64,000 bases of DNA from Platycnemis pennipes (GCA_933228895.1 OW121848.1:86695470-86759469), one strand, 5' to 3'. Shown: positions 26,901 to 38,095, counted from the first letter of the stretch. Made by a program: numbers and translations. The notes: generated by a model from the sequence alone, not told the origin.

Positions 26901-28079
26901 GAAACAATTTTTTTACTATTTTTGAGGAAAAAATGTTGGATTGGGTAGCGAAAAAAAAAGGCTAAACGTTTCAACTAGCGACAATATAAAGAGATGATAT
27001 GGATACAATCCAAGTTAAAACTCAAGCTTGTATGCAGAATACCTGAAGTGAACAAATAGGAAATAAATATCTTAGACGGTAGTGTATGGCTTATTAAATA
27101 CAAGTATGAATTCCAATAAAATGATAATACAAGAAATATTCACACATATATATATATATATATATATCCATATTAATAACGTTTTAACTATCTACCGACG
27201 AATTCGGACCGTTATCAATTCATAAGTTATAAAATTAATAAATTGGACTTATAACTGGGCCTTCATGTGGTAGTAGTACTAGTTAATCACAGGAAGTGAC
27301 CTCACCTTAGGTCATTTGCGTCCTATAGGATAGGTGGTAACTAGGGTAGAGTTAGGAATGTTTCAGAAACCAGAGGAAGGATTGAGAAACAACCGGTTAT
27401 TGGCATTATTCTTATCATAACGAAAGGTGTCAAAGGGTCTCAAACTCAATGTATATCATTATTGTATCTGGAGAAAACATTAAATCTCATTCGTTGAAAA
27501 ACACAAAGTAATCATTTCATTCAAAACAGGAGCTGACGATGTGTGAGGTTTTGTAAGGGTGTATTTATGAAAAAGACTTGCTTGTAATTACTACTTACAT
27601 TCCCACTAAAATAATTACTACCACATTCCCAATTATTCTTTTCCATTTTAAAGATTATATGAGTCCTCGCTACGCTATTGACTATAGGATGAAGTATCGG
27701 GAATCGGGAGTTCAGAGAAAGTTCATTGGAATCCAAGGTTGACATATACAACAGTAAAAAAACAGTGCTGTGTGAATAATTATAAATCCTGTAATGAAAT
27801 CTTGCCATGAGTTCAGTGCCCTGGTCAACACTATTTATCGTCGTGGCATAAGTATTTTTTTAATGGATAAACCATCCAGTGTACTCTTGTGACAATTTCG
27901 ATGAAAGTTCTTATCTCTGTCCCAAGAAGTGGAACCCAGAGTCCAAACTGGGATTTTTTTTAGATACATAGCTCTCGACTCTCAAGTTCGCCTGAAATAC
28001 ATTCGGTGACCTAATAATGTACAAGAATGCGTGATTTATATCGGGGTAGGGATTTTGCGAAGTAATAAAGAAAGAATGA
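23992..28079. other. AT-rich region with AT microsatellite, no gene recognised
   Basis: This is four kilobases of AT-rich DNA with no coding motif. An (AT)11 microsatellite lies at 27146-27167. Nothing else is supportable. Confidence 0.6.
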
Positions 28080-28430
28080 TACTATTGGGGTGGGGAGGAG
28101 GAGAAGTCAGGGAGGAAGAAGACGGAGAGAGTGTCCAAGCCTTTCTCTCCGCTATCTACCAGACACCACTTTCCCCTCGAAAATGATTGCGGTGCTTGGC
28201 GTTCCCCTGGGGCGAGAGGGAGGGAGTGATGCTGCGCCGGGCGCGCGGGGGTGAATGGGATGGGGGAGTAGGAAAGGCGAATAAGGGGAGGAGTATGGGA
28301 GGCAGGAAAACGGCCCTTCGGAGGGTAACGACCAGCCGCTGCGACGAACAGCGTCCCTCGTGGCACTTCTCCACACACCATCCCCTATCTATCAACCCTA
28401 ACTGTGCTTTCGCTCACTTTCCGGCATCAT
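28080..28430. other. GC-rich island
   Basis: This is a compact GC-rich, purine-biased island (plus strand GGGAGG runs) with CpGs. It is another of the periodic GC islands of this window. Overlapping open frames on both strands are compositional. It could be a CpG island; no promoter motif was identified. Confidence 0.35.
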
Positions 28431-29149
28431 CGACGTTTACACATCCTGCCATGTTTTCCTTATCTAGCGCGGAATTGGAGAATCTTATCGCGGTTTCTCC
28501 CGTGGCATCACACCTAATGGCATCCGTCTCTAACACTGGCTGCACATACTGGGGTTCAAGTTTTTAATGAGATTCCCAAGGTTTGCGGAGGTTTTGCAGA
28601 ATAATTCAATTCTAAGAATTTGATGCAAATAGGTAGGACCTCCGTGGTTTATGTTTATCGGAGTAAAGAGGATGAAAGATGATTTAAACCACTGAAGCAC
28701 GTGAAAAGGCAGGCAAAAGAGACAAATTAACTTCAGGTAAAATAATTCGCAAGGAAATGCCCAATGGTGGAAAAGGGAACAAGGCATGCAAATTTCACTA
28801 GATAGGTTTTTATTTTCGAAAGGAAAGGAAAGTTTATGTCATTTTTATGTGTCGAACTGGTAAACTGTCGAAACCGGGTATTAAATAAAAGCATTTATAG
28901 AGAAATTCGAAAATTTTATTTTCCCTTTTCCATTGAGAACTAATTTCACGCAGTTACCCCTTAAACCGTACAATTTGTTAAAAAGCCCAATATTGCAATA
29001 GAAGAAAACACAAAGGGTAGTAAAGCTGTGTAGGGAAAATGAAAATAATCCGGAGTAAAGACGAAGATGGTGTTAAATTTCTAGTGAATATTGTTGGCTA
29101 CAAAAGGCATTATATGCACACCGTAACTGGTGTTCAACCCAAGGGTTGA
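28431..29149. other. AT-rich region, no gene recognised
   Basis: No feature was identified between the GC island and the SINE. Confidence 0.5.
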
Positions 29150-29397
29150 TTTTTTTGATAGGTGAGAGTAGAGCTCACCCCATGCTAAGCCATTGACGTG
29201 AGAAGTTCACACATTCAGGGAAGGGGGACCAGTTCCTATTCTTGGGACACCTGCGATTTCCTGCGCGGTTCTGGCCCACAGACATTTGAATCGCGAGGAT
29301 TTTAGGTGAGGGTATCCAGAAAGGCTTCTGCCCAGAATTAGAACCCGGGACCCTCCGCTCGCTATTTCAGTGATCTACTAACTAGGCCACCATGACC
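29150..29397 (-). mobile_element. tRNA-derived SINE, copy 2
   Basis: Read on the minus strand, the head contains TGGCCTAGTTAGTAGATC (A-box, near 29370-29392) and GGTCCCGGGTTCTAATTCTG (B-box, near 29334-29352). The latter forms a tRNA T-arm with a 6-bp stem including G-U pairs and a 7-nt loop. The body shares several blocks with 21749-21993, and the 3' end runs into an A-rich tail (T-run at 29150). It is a pol III-driven, non-coding retroposon mobilised by a partner LINE. The two copies clearly differ by many substitutions, so the family is not very young here. Confidence 0.85.
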
Positions 29398-29603
29398 CCC
29401 TACATGCGTACATTGCTCAAATATTCAAGTTAGCCACAAAATTAAATAGGCTTCAGCGGCCATATGCACCTGTAATTCCAACTGACAATAGTAAACATTT
29501 TATTTTCGACTAAAACGTACTTTGTTCATGAAAAAATTATACTGAAAACCTCCCAAAGAGAGAAAAATGTAAAATAGCGGAAAAAATACAATATATTTTC
29601 AAA

Positions 29604-29749
29604 TTAACAGAAAGATATTGCAATTTTCCGCAGGAGTAAAAATTTATTTCGACTATTTTCCATGTTACTACATCTAAGGATGTAGTAACATTGAAAGTAG
29701 TCGCAATAAATTTTTACTCCTGTGGAAAATTGCAATTTCTTTCTGTTAA
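29604..29749. mobile_element. near-perfect 146-bp hairpin MITE bounded by TTAA
   Basis: The two 71-bp arms (29604-29674 and 29679-29749) are complementary with only five mismatches, around a 4-nt TAAG loop. The outer ends read TTAACAG and CTGTTAA. A TTAA target duplication would fit piggyBac-type MITEs; a TA duplication with CAG ends would fit Tc1/mariner-type MITEs. There is no coding capacity. A transcript through it would fold into long double-stranded RNA. Confidence 0.85.
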
Positions 29750-30975
29750 TATGGAACGTTTCCACCACATCACACCTGAACCTGGTTTGTTTGTTGCATA
29801 ATATTTTCCTTTACGATTATGTTCTTGAGTATGATTTAGCAGATACGTCTCTCCAGGTTTTGTTCTAATTTTATTTTGCTTATGAAAGCGGTAAGCATAA
29901 AAAAATATTATAATTTGTGTAGATAAGCACTCAAACTAGAAATCCTTAAAAAATGTGTATTTCCTAAAAGAGAAATATAGCTTAGTTTGTCTCATATTTC
30001 AAAGCTGAGATACACAAAACTTGTATATAAGAGTATGCCTAGATACAGCTACATGCCACATACTTTGTGCATGCAGATGTTATTACGGTAATGACCTTGA
30101 CAATCAGAATGGATGATAACCTTGGCAATCAGTATGCTCGAGAAAAATTATAAAATTACTGTTGATTCAAATCTCACAAATAGGAATGTTTCATAGTTGG
30201 CCCGTAACTCCTTTCGTTAGCAGAAAACAGCGAGAGAAAATCCGACAGATCCACTTCTATCCCTAAACAATTTTTCCATAATAGGTATAAATATGCAAGA
30301 GTCACCTAATTTACAGTATAATATAACAGTTTACCCAATATGACATTAAAATAGAAAGCATCGTTAACAAATGAGCTAATGGGAAATTAATGACACCAAA
30401 AGAGAACTAGCATTGCATTATAAATGAAAGCATAGTTCAATTATTTTAACAGCCCCGTTAAAAAAGCTTCTCTTAAGTTCCCAAAATAGTTAACATTACA
30501 TTTCTAAGATGTTCGAAATAAATGCCGGCTAGACTTTCAAACGAAGTTGTTGCGCGTTTCTAACCTCTCTTTTCTAATGAATGAAAGTAGCTTCATAGAA
30601 CAAGGCAACAAATTTCTTCGTAACTTATTTCAGAATATAAAATTAAATCACAAGTGGATGTCAGAAAACGATTTTTCCTTGAATCCTCAATCTTACAGAG
30701 AGCTCCCGATTCTGAGCTGGAAACCCTCCGAAATCCGTAAAAAACCTTCATTCATAAGAATATTTTTTCAACGAAACTGTCTCAGTGTCTCGTATCGTTT
30801 CCTTTACGAGGTGGTGGCGTGGAATAACGCCTCATTTCGATGCCCAACCCCTGGTCAGAAGTAACTGCGCATAAACTCCTGCCTGCTTCCTTGCACTTTA
30901 AAATCCTGACAAATCTCGTCGGCGGCATCAAATAAAAAAAAAGCCGCGCTATCCAAAAAGTGCGGCGAACGCTGA
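29750..30975. other. AT-rich region, no gene recognised
   Basis: No gene or repeat was recognised. A 105-codon open frame at 30547-30864 has no domain signature. Confidence 0.55.
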
Positions 30976-30979
30976 AACG

Positions 30980-31620
30980 CCCAGCCACCACGCCCTTCGA
31001 TGGAGACCCAATCGACGAAGGCCTTAACTCTTACTTCATAACACCCCATCTATCCACACCCTCCGTCGGATCCCAACCCTTCCCACCACTTGACTGACTA
31101 GGCTGGCGGGAAGTCAAACCCGCCCGTCCCATCTCCAGCCGCCACCACTCCCAATCAATGCTCCAACATCACCCACCCTCCCCGTCCCTTCCCTTCCGTC
31201 ATTGCCAAACCCGCTGTTTATGCCATTCCGCTCAACCTTCGCATTCCTGCATTTCCCTCTCCGCCATGACACGCCTTCTCTTCCCCTTCACTCCTTCGTT
31301 CAGTCGCTCCCTCTCCCCATCATTCTCTCCAGACCCGCCGATTAAGATGGAAACATTTTGTGCTCCTTCCCGACGCCACTGATAAGCTTGACATTCGCCT
31401 CATTAATTTTAACGTCCCTCCGTCCGTCTCCTCGGCGCTATTAAAACTCCAGGGACGAGAGACGCTGACAAGGAAAGAGGAGATAGGCACACGGAAAAAA
31501 ATAGAACGGGCTTGTGTAACATTAATGGGCGAAAGAAGAATAGAGGACGAGAGAGCGATACCTAAATGTGAGGATATCGGAGAAGGGTAAAACCGGAGGG
31601 GTGGCGATTATTCGGTGAAC
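30980..31620. other. GC-rich, C-biased island
   Basis: This is a GC-rich, CpG-containing island, pyrimidine-rich on the plus strand at about 31040-31350. Short frames on both strands are low complexity (His/Pro/Ser-rich). It could be an unmethylated CpG island or regulatory region. No exon could be supported. Confidence 0.35.
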
Positions 31621-32186
31621 AGAGTCACGCGTGAACCCTGCCATTTCTTAGGTTCGCCCTTTTACGAATGTAATTACCATCTCCTCTATCGGAGGGGGAT
31701 GTCCATTCCTGGAAGACGTACACCGTATTTGCTGTCCAAGACTGGATGTCTACTTCTTTCCAAGTGGCACATTTAACTTTGCAACTTGACTGCCTTTGAC
31801 TCTTTAGCTTCTGCTCCTTTCTCTTGCCCCGTTTCCCTCCCGTTCATATCATGAAACAACTTGCCTCAAACAGCAACGCTCTCTCTCCTGGTGACATTCC
31901 TTTGGTCGTCGTTCTTCATTCTTTGTTAAAGGTTCAGTTTTGATGACTGCCACCTCTAAAGCTTCGTTGAATCAAGACTTAAATTAAGTATAATGCAATA
32001 GGCTTACTTTACCGTGAAAGGGAATTGAGTCTTTAACCCTCTATTTAAAATAGCTGAAACTGAGTCATTCACTGTCGTAATTTTGTTTGTAGTGTTTGAA
32101 TTTTCATTCCAACAGCGAAAGAGGGCACTCAAGTCTAGCATCTTCTCGCAGTAACTGACCACCTGGTTTATACTAATAATGTATGC
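31621..32186. other. no gene recognised
   Basis: Mixed-composition DNA without recognisable features. Confidence 0.5.
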
Positions 32187-32890
32187 GTATTATCATTAGA
32201 GAGCTCACCGCATAGGGCGAAACTGTTATACGTTTTGGATGTAGTACCTGAAGGTTTCCATAGATGGCGAGGTAAGTATTTTTAGTGAATGTCACAAACG
32301 AAATATTACTCTTCCATTGTTTTCGATTTTCTAATCGACTTAAGCTGCGTAATCGAGAAGTGTCTTGTAGTCTGCTAAGTCTGCTCCTTGCAGCGGTAAT
32401 TGTGCGTTTTTCATGAAACAACACAAATAAACCCTCCTGTAACAAGATATATTTGCTTTAATGGTGAGAGAAATGTTAACGTATCCTTGCTACTGTTGGA
32501 CATCGGCGCTTCGGACCTTATCCTATCCCCATCCCTTCCATACCTATCCTTATGCCTTTCCTCCCGGTCTGAAGCGCCTATTAGAGCGGAAACAGACTTG
32601 AAAACACCCATGATGACGTTAGGTAAAGGTATGTAGCACCATTATAATAAAATAACAAAACTACAACATTAGCATATGTTATGTGCCACTTAAGTCGTTT
32701 ATAAAAGCGAAAGCAATGGAAGCGATATATATCTTTCAGGGATACTATATATATTTACGCAATCCCCGATATCGTTTCTGACTTTTCGTGAACAATTCTT
32801 ACCACGCCATCTATGGAAATCTTCCAGTACTACGTCCAAAACGTGTAACAGTTTTGCCCCATGCGGTGAGTCCTCTATATTATACTTACT
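32187..32890. mobile_element. foldback unit with long inverted repeats
   Basis: The left arm (about 32187-32355) is matched by the complement of the right arm (about 32680-32888). The core block CTCACCGCAT..GGGC.AAACTGTTA.ACGTTTTGGA.GTAGTAC..GAAG.TTTCCATAGATGGCG is shared at roughly 90% identity over ~80 bp. Weaker similarity continues inward to CTTCCATTG.TTTCG and CGACTTAAG, with an extra ~40 bp in the right arm. A second inverted pair nests in the centre: GGCGCTTCGGACC (32505-32517) against GGTCTGAAGCGCC (32566-32578). No transposase is present. This fits a foldback or long-TIR MITE; an inverted local duplication is the alternative. Target duplications were not resolved. Confidence 0.7.
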
Positions 32891-33419
32891 CTGTGGTATA
32901 ATACATCATAAACGCAAGCCCTAAATCGGCAATAAAATCGATTATTTCCCATACGTCAACGGCGTCCCTCCATGCGCTCAAATTCCATTTCCAGGCCTCA
33001 TCTATCTCACAGCCACTATTTTCCATTTGTTTTCCGAGCCATACTCAACAGATACTGCTTCGGCTACGTGATCAAGAGTAACTATGAGAACTTTTTATTT
33101 CATTGCAACCATTCTCCGTTGCACAGCTTGAATTTCCGACCGCTAAGCACGTGCAAGTCACGTGGTCCAGTAATTCTCCGATGATAATGAGATTGGTAAA
33201 AAAAAGAATGACGAGAAGCGGGTATCTGCGACGCAAGGAAACGCCAGGTGTGCACACACACTCGTCCCCTTTGGGATTGCGACATTTCTTGCCTTCCGAG
33301 ACGAACTCTATAAGTGACGTCGAGGGGAGCCGAGGTGGAAAGGAGGGGGAGGAGGAGATTGGAGGAGGAAGCAAAAAAGGAGTAGAAGGGGAGAATGGAG
33401 TCCTCTGCAGACTGCAGGG
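32891..33419. other. no gene recognised; GC content rises towards the promoter candidate
   Basis: AT-rich at first, then purine- and GC-rich from about 33290. Open frames of 120-160 codons overlapping here on both strands are low-complexity and lack domains. Confidence 0.4.
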
Positions 33420-33561
33420 CGCCAATGGGCGGAGGCTCCGTCCGACTGTTGACGGCCTATAAAAAAATCCACACCGATGCCACCTGCACAATCTCTCAAC
33501 CGCCTCTCCCTTTCTCCAGCCGCAGCAAAGCACTTGACTGAAGGACATGTTCTCGTCCGAA
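33420..33561 (+). promoter_or_regulatory. candidate core promoter with possible first exon
   Basis: The motifs lie in the order expected of a TATA-type RNA polymerase II promoter: CCAAT in GCCAATGGGCGG (33421-33432), which also supplies a GC box, then TATAAAAAAA at 33458-33467, about 30 bp before a likely start near 33490-33495. The first ATG downstream (33547) opens a 23-codon frame. That frame is interrupted early by AAAC/GTAAGA near 33568, a fair match to a 5' splice donor, so only about seven residues might be coded in a first exon. The GC-rich island upstream supports this. No downstream exon was recognised, so the whole call is inference. Confidence 0.3.
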
Positions 33562-34214
33562 CCGAAACGTAAGAAACGCTACGTCTTGTCATTGGCTGAA
33601 CTCGTGGATTCACCTTAAAGGCATCTTCAAATCTCTTAACTGCCAGGGAGAGAAGACTCGAAATTCTTGCGGCAACAGAAATCCAAAACCTATTTCTTAG
33701 CTCCCAGTGTAAAATATGAAAGGAGAGATTAATGTTTTACTCACTACTTTTATTAATATGCAATGTAATCAATAATTAAGTTTGTAAAAATTCAAGGACT
33801 GAGAACTACGAACGAAAAACCGTAGCAGAGTTACCCACCGATACGCACAATTTAGAAGTGGTAGAATTTACACAGAAAATATCCTCAGGGAGGAGAGATG
33901 CCTCGGACGTTCTCAGCTGTCGGCTTTTTTCTAAAGCCAGGAATGAAGCTATGGTTAATAGAGAATTATATCTCTATGGTCCTTGAAATAGGAGTGAATT
34001 TCAAAAGATTCTGGAGGATAAAAGGAAATGGCACTCGGCAAATGTTCTCTTTTTTATAAAAATTGTAGAGGAAGGAACACCAATATGTGTTAATGTGCAT
34101 TCCCTTTAGTAGCACGTTCATTTCATGATGAGAGATGAAATATACACAATTGTACTCTGCATTGAAAATGTTTTATGTACATACAACAAGTAAGGTAAAA
34201 TAATCTCTGTGTTG
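33562..34214. other. AT-rich region, no gene recognised
   Basis: If the upstream promoter is real this would be first-intron sequence. No independent feature is visible. Confidence 0.4.
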
Positions 34215-34355
34215 AACCGTAGCTTACCTGATTAACGCACCTGATGCGAGGGTACCCGGGCTCAAATCCCGGTCAAGGTGAATAAACTATCTCTGGGAAA
34301 TAATGCTAATAAGGATTAAGTTTTGAGCTAAGCATTGTACCTTGTACTGATTCCT
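34215..34355 (+). mobile_element. tRNA-derived SINE head
   Basis: This contains an A-box-like TAGCTTACCTGATTAACGC (34220-34238) and a perfect tRNA T-arm, CCGGG-CTCAAAT-CCCGG at 34256-34272, which also serves as B-box. The D and anticodon arms do not fold as a functional tRNA, so it is called a SINE. It differs in sequence from the SINE family at 21749 and 29150. A fragment of RTE-type LINE in opposite orientation follows directly. Confidence 0.6.
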
Positions 34356-34425
34356 CATTATCATCGGTCAACAATCCTAAGATTGGTTTGATGCACTCCG
34401 TTCTCCCGTCGGCTAACCTATTCGT
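34356..34425 (-). mobile_element. RTE-type LINE 3' tail fragment
   Basis: The plus strand reads TCATCGGTCAACAATCCTA followed by AGATTGGTTTGATGCA and, after a gap, CGGCTAACCT. This is the complement of the conserved 3' end (ASNQS-stop, then ATTGTTGACCGATGATGA) seen at 7767-7885, 37496-37923 and 40936-41512. It is only about 70 bp long and diverged. Confidence 0.65.
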
Positions 34426-36129
34426 ATTGGTATATTATTAAGAAAGATGTACAAAAGAGGAGAGTACATAATACATAAGATAAATAAGTCCAAATTAATA
34501 TTGTGATATCTACTACAAAAGAAAAGGCTCTAAACGTTGGCAATTAGTACACTGGGATGGTTTTGAGAGAGAAAATACTATCTGAGGATAACAGGAACAA
34601 TCGCAAGAGTTTTTCAATGGGAACGACAGTGTTAGGCGCTCGAGAGGTGAGTTCATAAATAGTGGGCAGAAGTTGGAATAGAGCAAGAAAAGTATAGATA
34701 AGGAAATGGTGATGCTAAATAAATCGGGGAGAATGATGAAAGATAAGAGTGGGGAAGACGAAGATTGAAAGCGCGAAACTTCTCGTGGGATGCGCGATGA
34801 ACGTTCACTTGGAGTGCCTACAGGAAAGCAGAAGGGAGGAGTGGAGTTTGATATAGATAAAGATACCGGAGGAATACAAGGAAGGAAGGGTAAGCTGTTT
34901 TGCAGGAGACGGAGAGACGTAGAGGAATGGTGGGAGGCAGAAAGGCCATGGAATCGCAACGTTTCTTGCAGCTGCACACAGTCGACCGCCAACTCCTAGC
35001 CCCCTTTCCCCCCGCTCCCTCCAGCACCACTGTTGCTAAGCCCTCTCTCCTATCCTGTCCTATGCGAAGGGGAAGCAAATTTGCATACGAAGTTACTGCG
35101 AGTGCTCGTTGATGCGTCGTGTCTTGATGAATTGGACGAGGTGGCGGAGATGTTCATGTTAAACGGGTGGTTCCAACACCCACCGCGTCCTTTTATCGCG
35201 GCTCGCTTGTTTTACGCCCGCGATTTCCCATGGCGAGGCGATTCCTGTTCGCAAGGCTTTTAGTCTTGTGAGCTTTTTTCTCTTTTGGAAATGGTGATCG
35301 GGTCGAAGTAGACGCCATCGCTTTCTATGGTGCTTGAGCAAGGTTGCTTAACCTCCACGCGTTCCACGTCAGGCTTTAATTCAGTGCAACAACCTTTTCT
35401 CTAAGCACATACTCCAAAATCATCGCATTCTAAATTCGGATTATCAATATTAAGAATGGTTATTTAAATTTGATGTCCAATTGGCGTAACATGGATGATA
35501 AGATCTGTGTTCTAAACGCTGAATGCTTCCCACATTTACGGTTACAATTTTACTTCAAGAAACATTGACTCGTCACTGCACTCTGACTTCTGATGGCGTG
35601 AAATGCAGTCTTTGAAATTTGCCTCAATCTTCAGGTCTTCTCATATTTTAATACTAAAAATAATCATTTCTTGCAGTAGAAAAAAGTACTCTTAATCCAA
35701 GGAAGAATACTCAAATAATCCTGTTTTGTCCTTTAGGGCATGTATTTCACCGTTCCTTTTTAATCCAAAAATCTATGATTTTCTATAAAGACGTAATTAA
35801 TGATTTAGATTATAATAAATGGATTTAAATTTGCCACAGGAGAAATAATTTCCAATTAAATTTAAAACACTCATTTTCGGAACATATACTCAGGTTTTTT
35901 ATGATGGAATTCACCATAAACGAAAGGCAAAGAGTACTTTTTATTATATTCGGCATGATGTTTAAAACTCATGATTCGGCATGATTTTTTAACACCTAAA
36001 AAAATATTAATGATACTATCTCTTAAACAATAAAGAGGCAGAAGTTTCAGTCAAGAATCAGAAATTGACATTTAGCCCTTCCCACGAGGTTTAATGACTA
36101 ATTTTGAAGCCTAAAATAGCAGCAAAAGT
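34426..36129. other. purine-rich tract then AT-rich DNA, no gene recognised
   Basis: About 34550-34960 is purine-biased on the plus strand, producing a 159-codon minus-strand frame rich in Ser, Leu, Pro and Phe that looks compositional. GC rises at about 34970-35350. The remainder is AT-rich with nothing recognised. Confidence 0.45.
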
Positions 36130-36458
36130 GCTCTACAAGCAATGGTTATTAGGGGAGCCGACCCACGGTTGAGGTCATCTGGGCTCTAGTGAATGAGTGG
36201 ATATTTGAAAAAGTCAAGAATTAAGGGAGCGGGGAGGGAAGAGTAGAGAGAATACCGGCTCCCGCTTTAGCCAACTACAATGATGGGCATCACGGATACG
36301 CAGCTTAACGCCCCATCCAAAGGATGGAATTATAAAACTGAATTCCTCTGCACACGACACTCAAGTTGGGACCTGGGCTCCCCTGAAAATGCCGCTACCG
36401 GGCGTGGGAAGGGCCAGGAGAGAGATTAAGAAGCCAATACACTAGCCACCACACCAAC
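36130..36458 (-). mobile_element. possible SINE-like repeat
   Basis: Read on the minus strand it starts with GTGGTGGCTAGTGTATTGG, an A-box-like head. A weak B-box-like CAGGTCCCAACTTGAG follows about 60 bp on, then a GC-richer body with a CCATCC-AAA-GGATGG hairpin (about 36315-36329). The overall plan resembles the tRNA-derived SINEs elsewhere in the window, but the T-arm is poor and there is no second copy here. Confidence 0.35.
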
Positions 36459-37484
36459 TATATCCCATGATGTAGTAGCATGATGTAATAGCAACAAAAG
36501 TAGCTATCTATGACGTCGTAGCTTCAGCACACCTCTACTTTATGTTGTAACGAAAACTGTGCTGTGTAAACGCTTATCTTAACGTCGGAGGAGGAAATAT
36601 AAAACCTGTCCTGGTGAAAATCGCGAGAAATTTTCACGTAAAGAAACATTTTTCCTTTATACCGTTGAGATCCTTTTATCACCATATTTTTACCTAAAGT
36701 CCCATCAAGTAACGTTCTGGGCAATATTATATTGAAAAATCTGCTTCTGACGTGAGAGCAAATTTTGAAATAAAAATATTCGGATACGAATTTCTCCGAA
36801 AGTTTGACATTTTGAATCCCCCTTGCATAAGGGTTCATTTCTGTGAAAAACAAAAAACGGTATCTTAAAATACCAAACTCTAAATTTCTTTGCTCCGAAT
36901 AAAACTGAACAGTTTTTTTCATTTTCAAAAAACTACCATGCCACCTCTAGTGATAAAGAAAACCGATAGGTAAATGTAATCCTTCAATTAATAATATCTG
37001 TTAGAAGCTTGGTCTAATATATGAGCAGCATTATACTATTTGGTGTCACTCGGACACCAGTGTCCACGAAGTGGCTTGATTGGATTTACATGTATTTGAA
37101 AAATAACATGGAACCTGAGATTATTCTCCCTTGTAACACATGGGTATTGAAAAAATGCTTCACTATATGCAATGTAATAGGTCACTATTGCCTTCAAACT
37201 GTTGCTTCCCTGACCCAACTACAGCTGCCGAAATTAATCTAACCCTAGTGACGAAATAACACACTCATCTTAGAACCATAAGATATGTTCATGACTTGCG
37301 TAGCTGGCATCACTTTCCGCGGTGTTTATTGTGAACGGCGTTGCAAATTGTTTGATGACAGTATGGCGTTAGAGAGTTATAAGATATGGTTCACACACAC
37401 AGCCAGCAAAATTAACTTCAAATCATACTAATACATAGAAATGAAGTGGTATCTGTCTGTATGCCTGCCAGATTTATGTTACGC
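36459..37484. other. no gene recognised
   Basis: AT-rich DNA. A 134-codon minus-strand frame (36524-36928) is long for this composition but has no domain, start context or splice structure I can defend. Confidence 0.45.
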
Positions 37485-37495
37485 ATCTCCTCAAA

Positions 37496-37923
37496 TCTCC
37501 GCACCTCCTCATCTCATCAGTGAGGCATGGACGATGACAGCAGCGGAGAAGAAAAGGGTGGAAGCATTCGAAATATGGTGCTATCGACGAATGATGAAGA
37601 TAAAATGGATCGACCGAGTGACAAATGAAGAAGTCCTAAGAAGAGTGGGAGAAAAGAGAAGTCTACTGAAAACTATAAAAAGAAGACGGGACAACCTAAT
37701 CGGCCATATCTTAAGACACGATGGCCTGATGAAGACAATCGTCGAGGGAAAAGTGAACGGGAAAAATGGAAGAGGCAGGCCTCGTATGAGTTACATGCAG
37801 CAGGTCGTAAAGGACGTGAAAGAGAGGAACTACGTTGGTATGAAGAGGTTGGCCGATAGAAGAATCGAGTGGAGGGCTGCGTCAAACCAATCCTTGGATT
37901 GTTGACCCTTGATGATGATGATG
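37496..37923 (+). mobile_element. 5'-truncated RTE-type LINE, C-terminal reverse transcriptase region
   Basis: An uninterrupted frame from about 37514 to the stop at 37905 encodes the C-terminal domain typical of arthropod RTE-like 'endonuclease-reverse transcriptase' proteins: SEAWTMTAAEKKRVEAFEIW, RRMMKIKWIDRVTNEEVL, LIGHILRHDGL, then the basic GKNGRGRPR motif and WRAASNQS. The 3' end is ATTGTTGACC followed by a TGATGA repeat. An exact 11-bp direct repeat ATCTCCTCAAA flanks it (37485-37495 and 37924-37934), a target duplication. The reading frame can be extended upstream to 37441, but that part lies outside the insertion and is a chance fusion with host DNA. There is no catalytic reverse transcriptase core, so it is dead on arrival. 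Confidence 0.9.
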
Positions 37924-38004
37924 ATCTCCTCAAAACTTATGAATCGATTGAGCTGGAATTTTAGGATTCTAGCGTATACACTAGAAGGTGCTATAGGCTA
38001 TATA

Positions 38005-38095
38005 AAAAAAGCTCAGGGTGGGGGTTCGATTCCTGGCGAGAATTATGTATTTACATTGGTTTAAATTGACGTTTTCAATTTATGGTAGCGCAAGA
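38005..38095 (+). repeat. SINE-related fragment with B-box-like motif
   Basis: GGGGTTCGATTCCTGGC (about 38023-38039) is close to a pol III B-box. It is followed by TATTTACATTGGTTTAAATT, which recurs in near-identical form at about 39517-39537. A third, weaker match to the first part is at 54880-54915. This suggests a dispersed repeat with a tRNA-like head; boundaries are unclear. Confidence 0.45.

Noticed and set aside
33072..33548. 158-codon minus-strand open frame
   Set aside because: Overlaps the GC-rich promoter candidate, has competing frames on the other strand and no recognisable motif.
34220..34290. functional tRNA gene
   Set aside because: The T-arm is perfect, but D and anticodon arms and the acceptor stem do not pair. 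A SINE head explains it better.
34513..34992. 159-codon minus-strand open frame
   Set aside because: The translation is Ser/Leu/Pro/Phe-rich and mirrors a purine-biased plus strand. No domain, start context or splice sites.
36524..36928. 134-codon minus-strand open frame in AT-rich DNA
   Set aside because: Longer than expected by chance but without any recognisable domain or codon signature. Not enough to call a gene.
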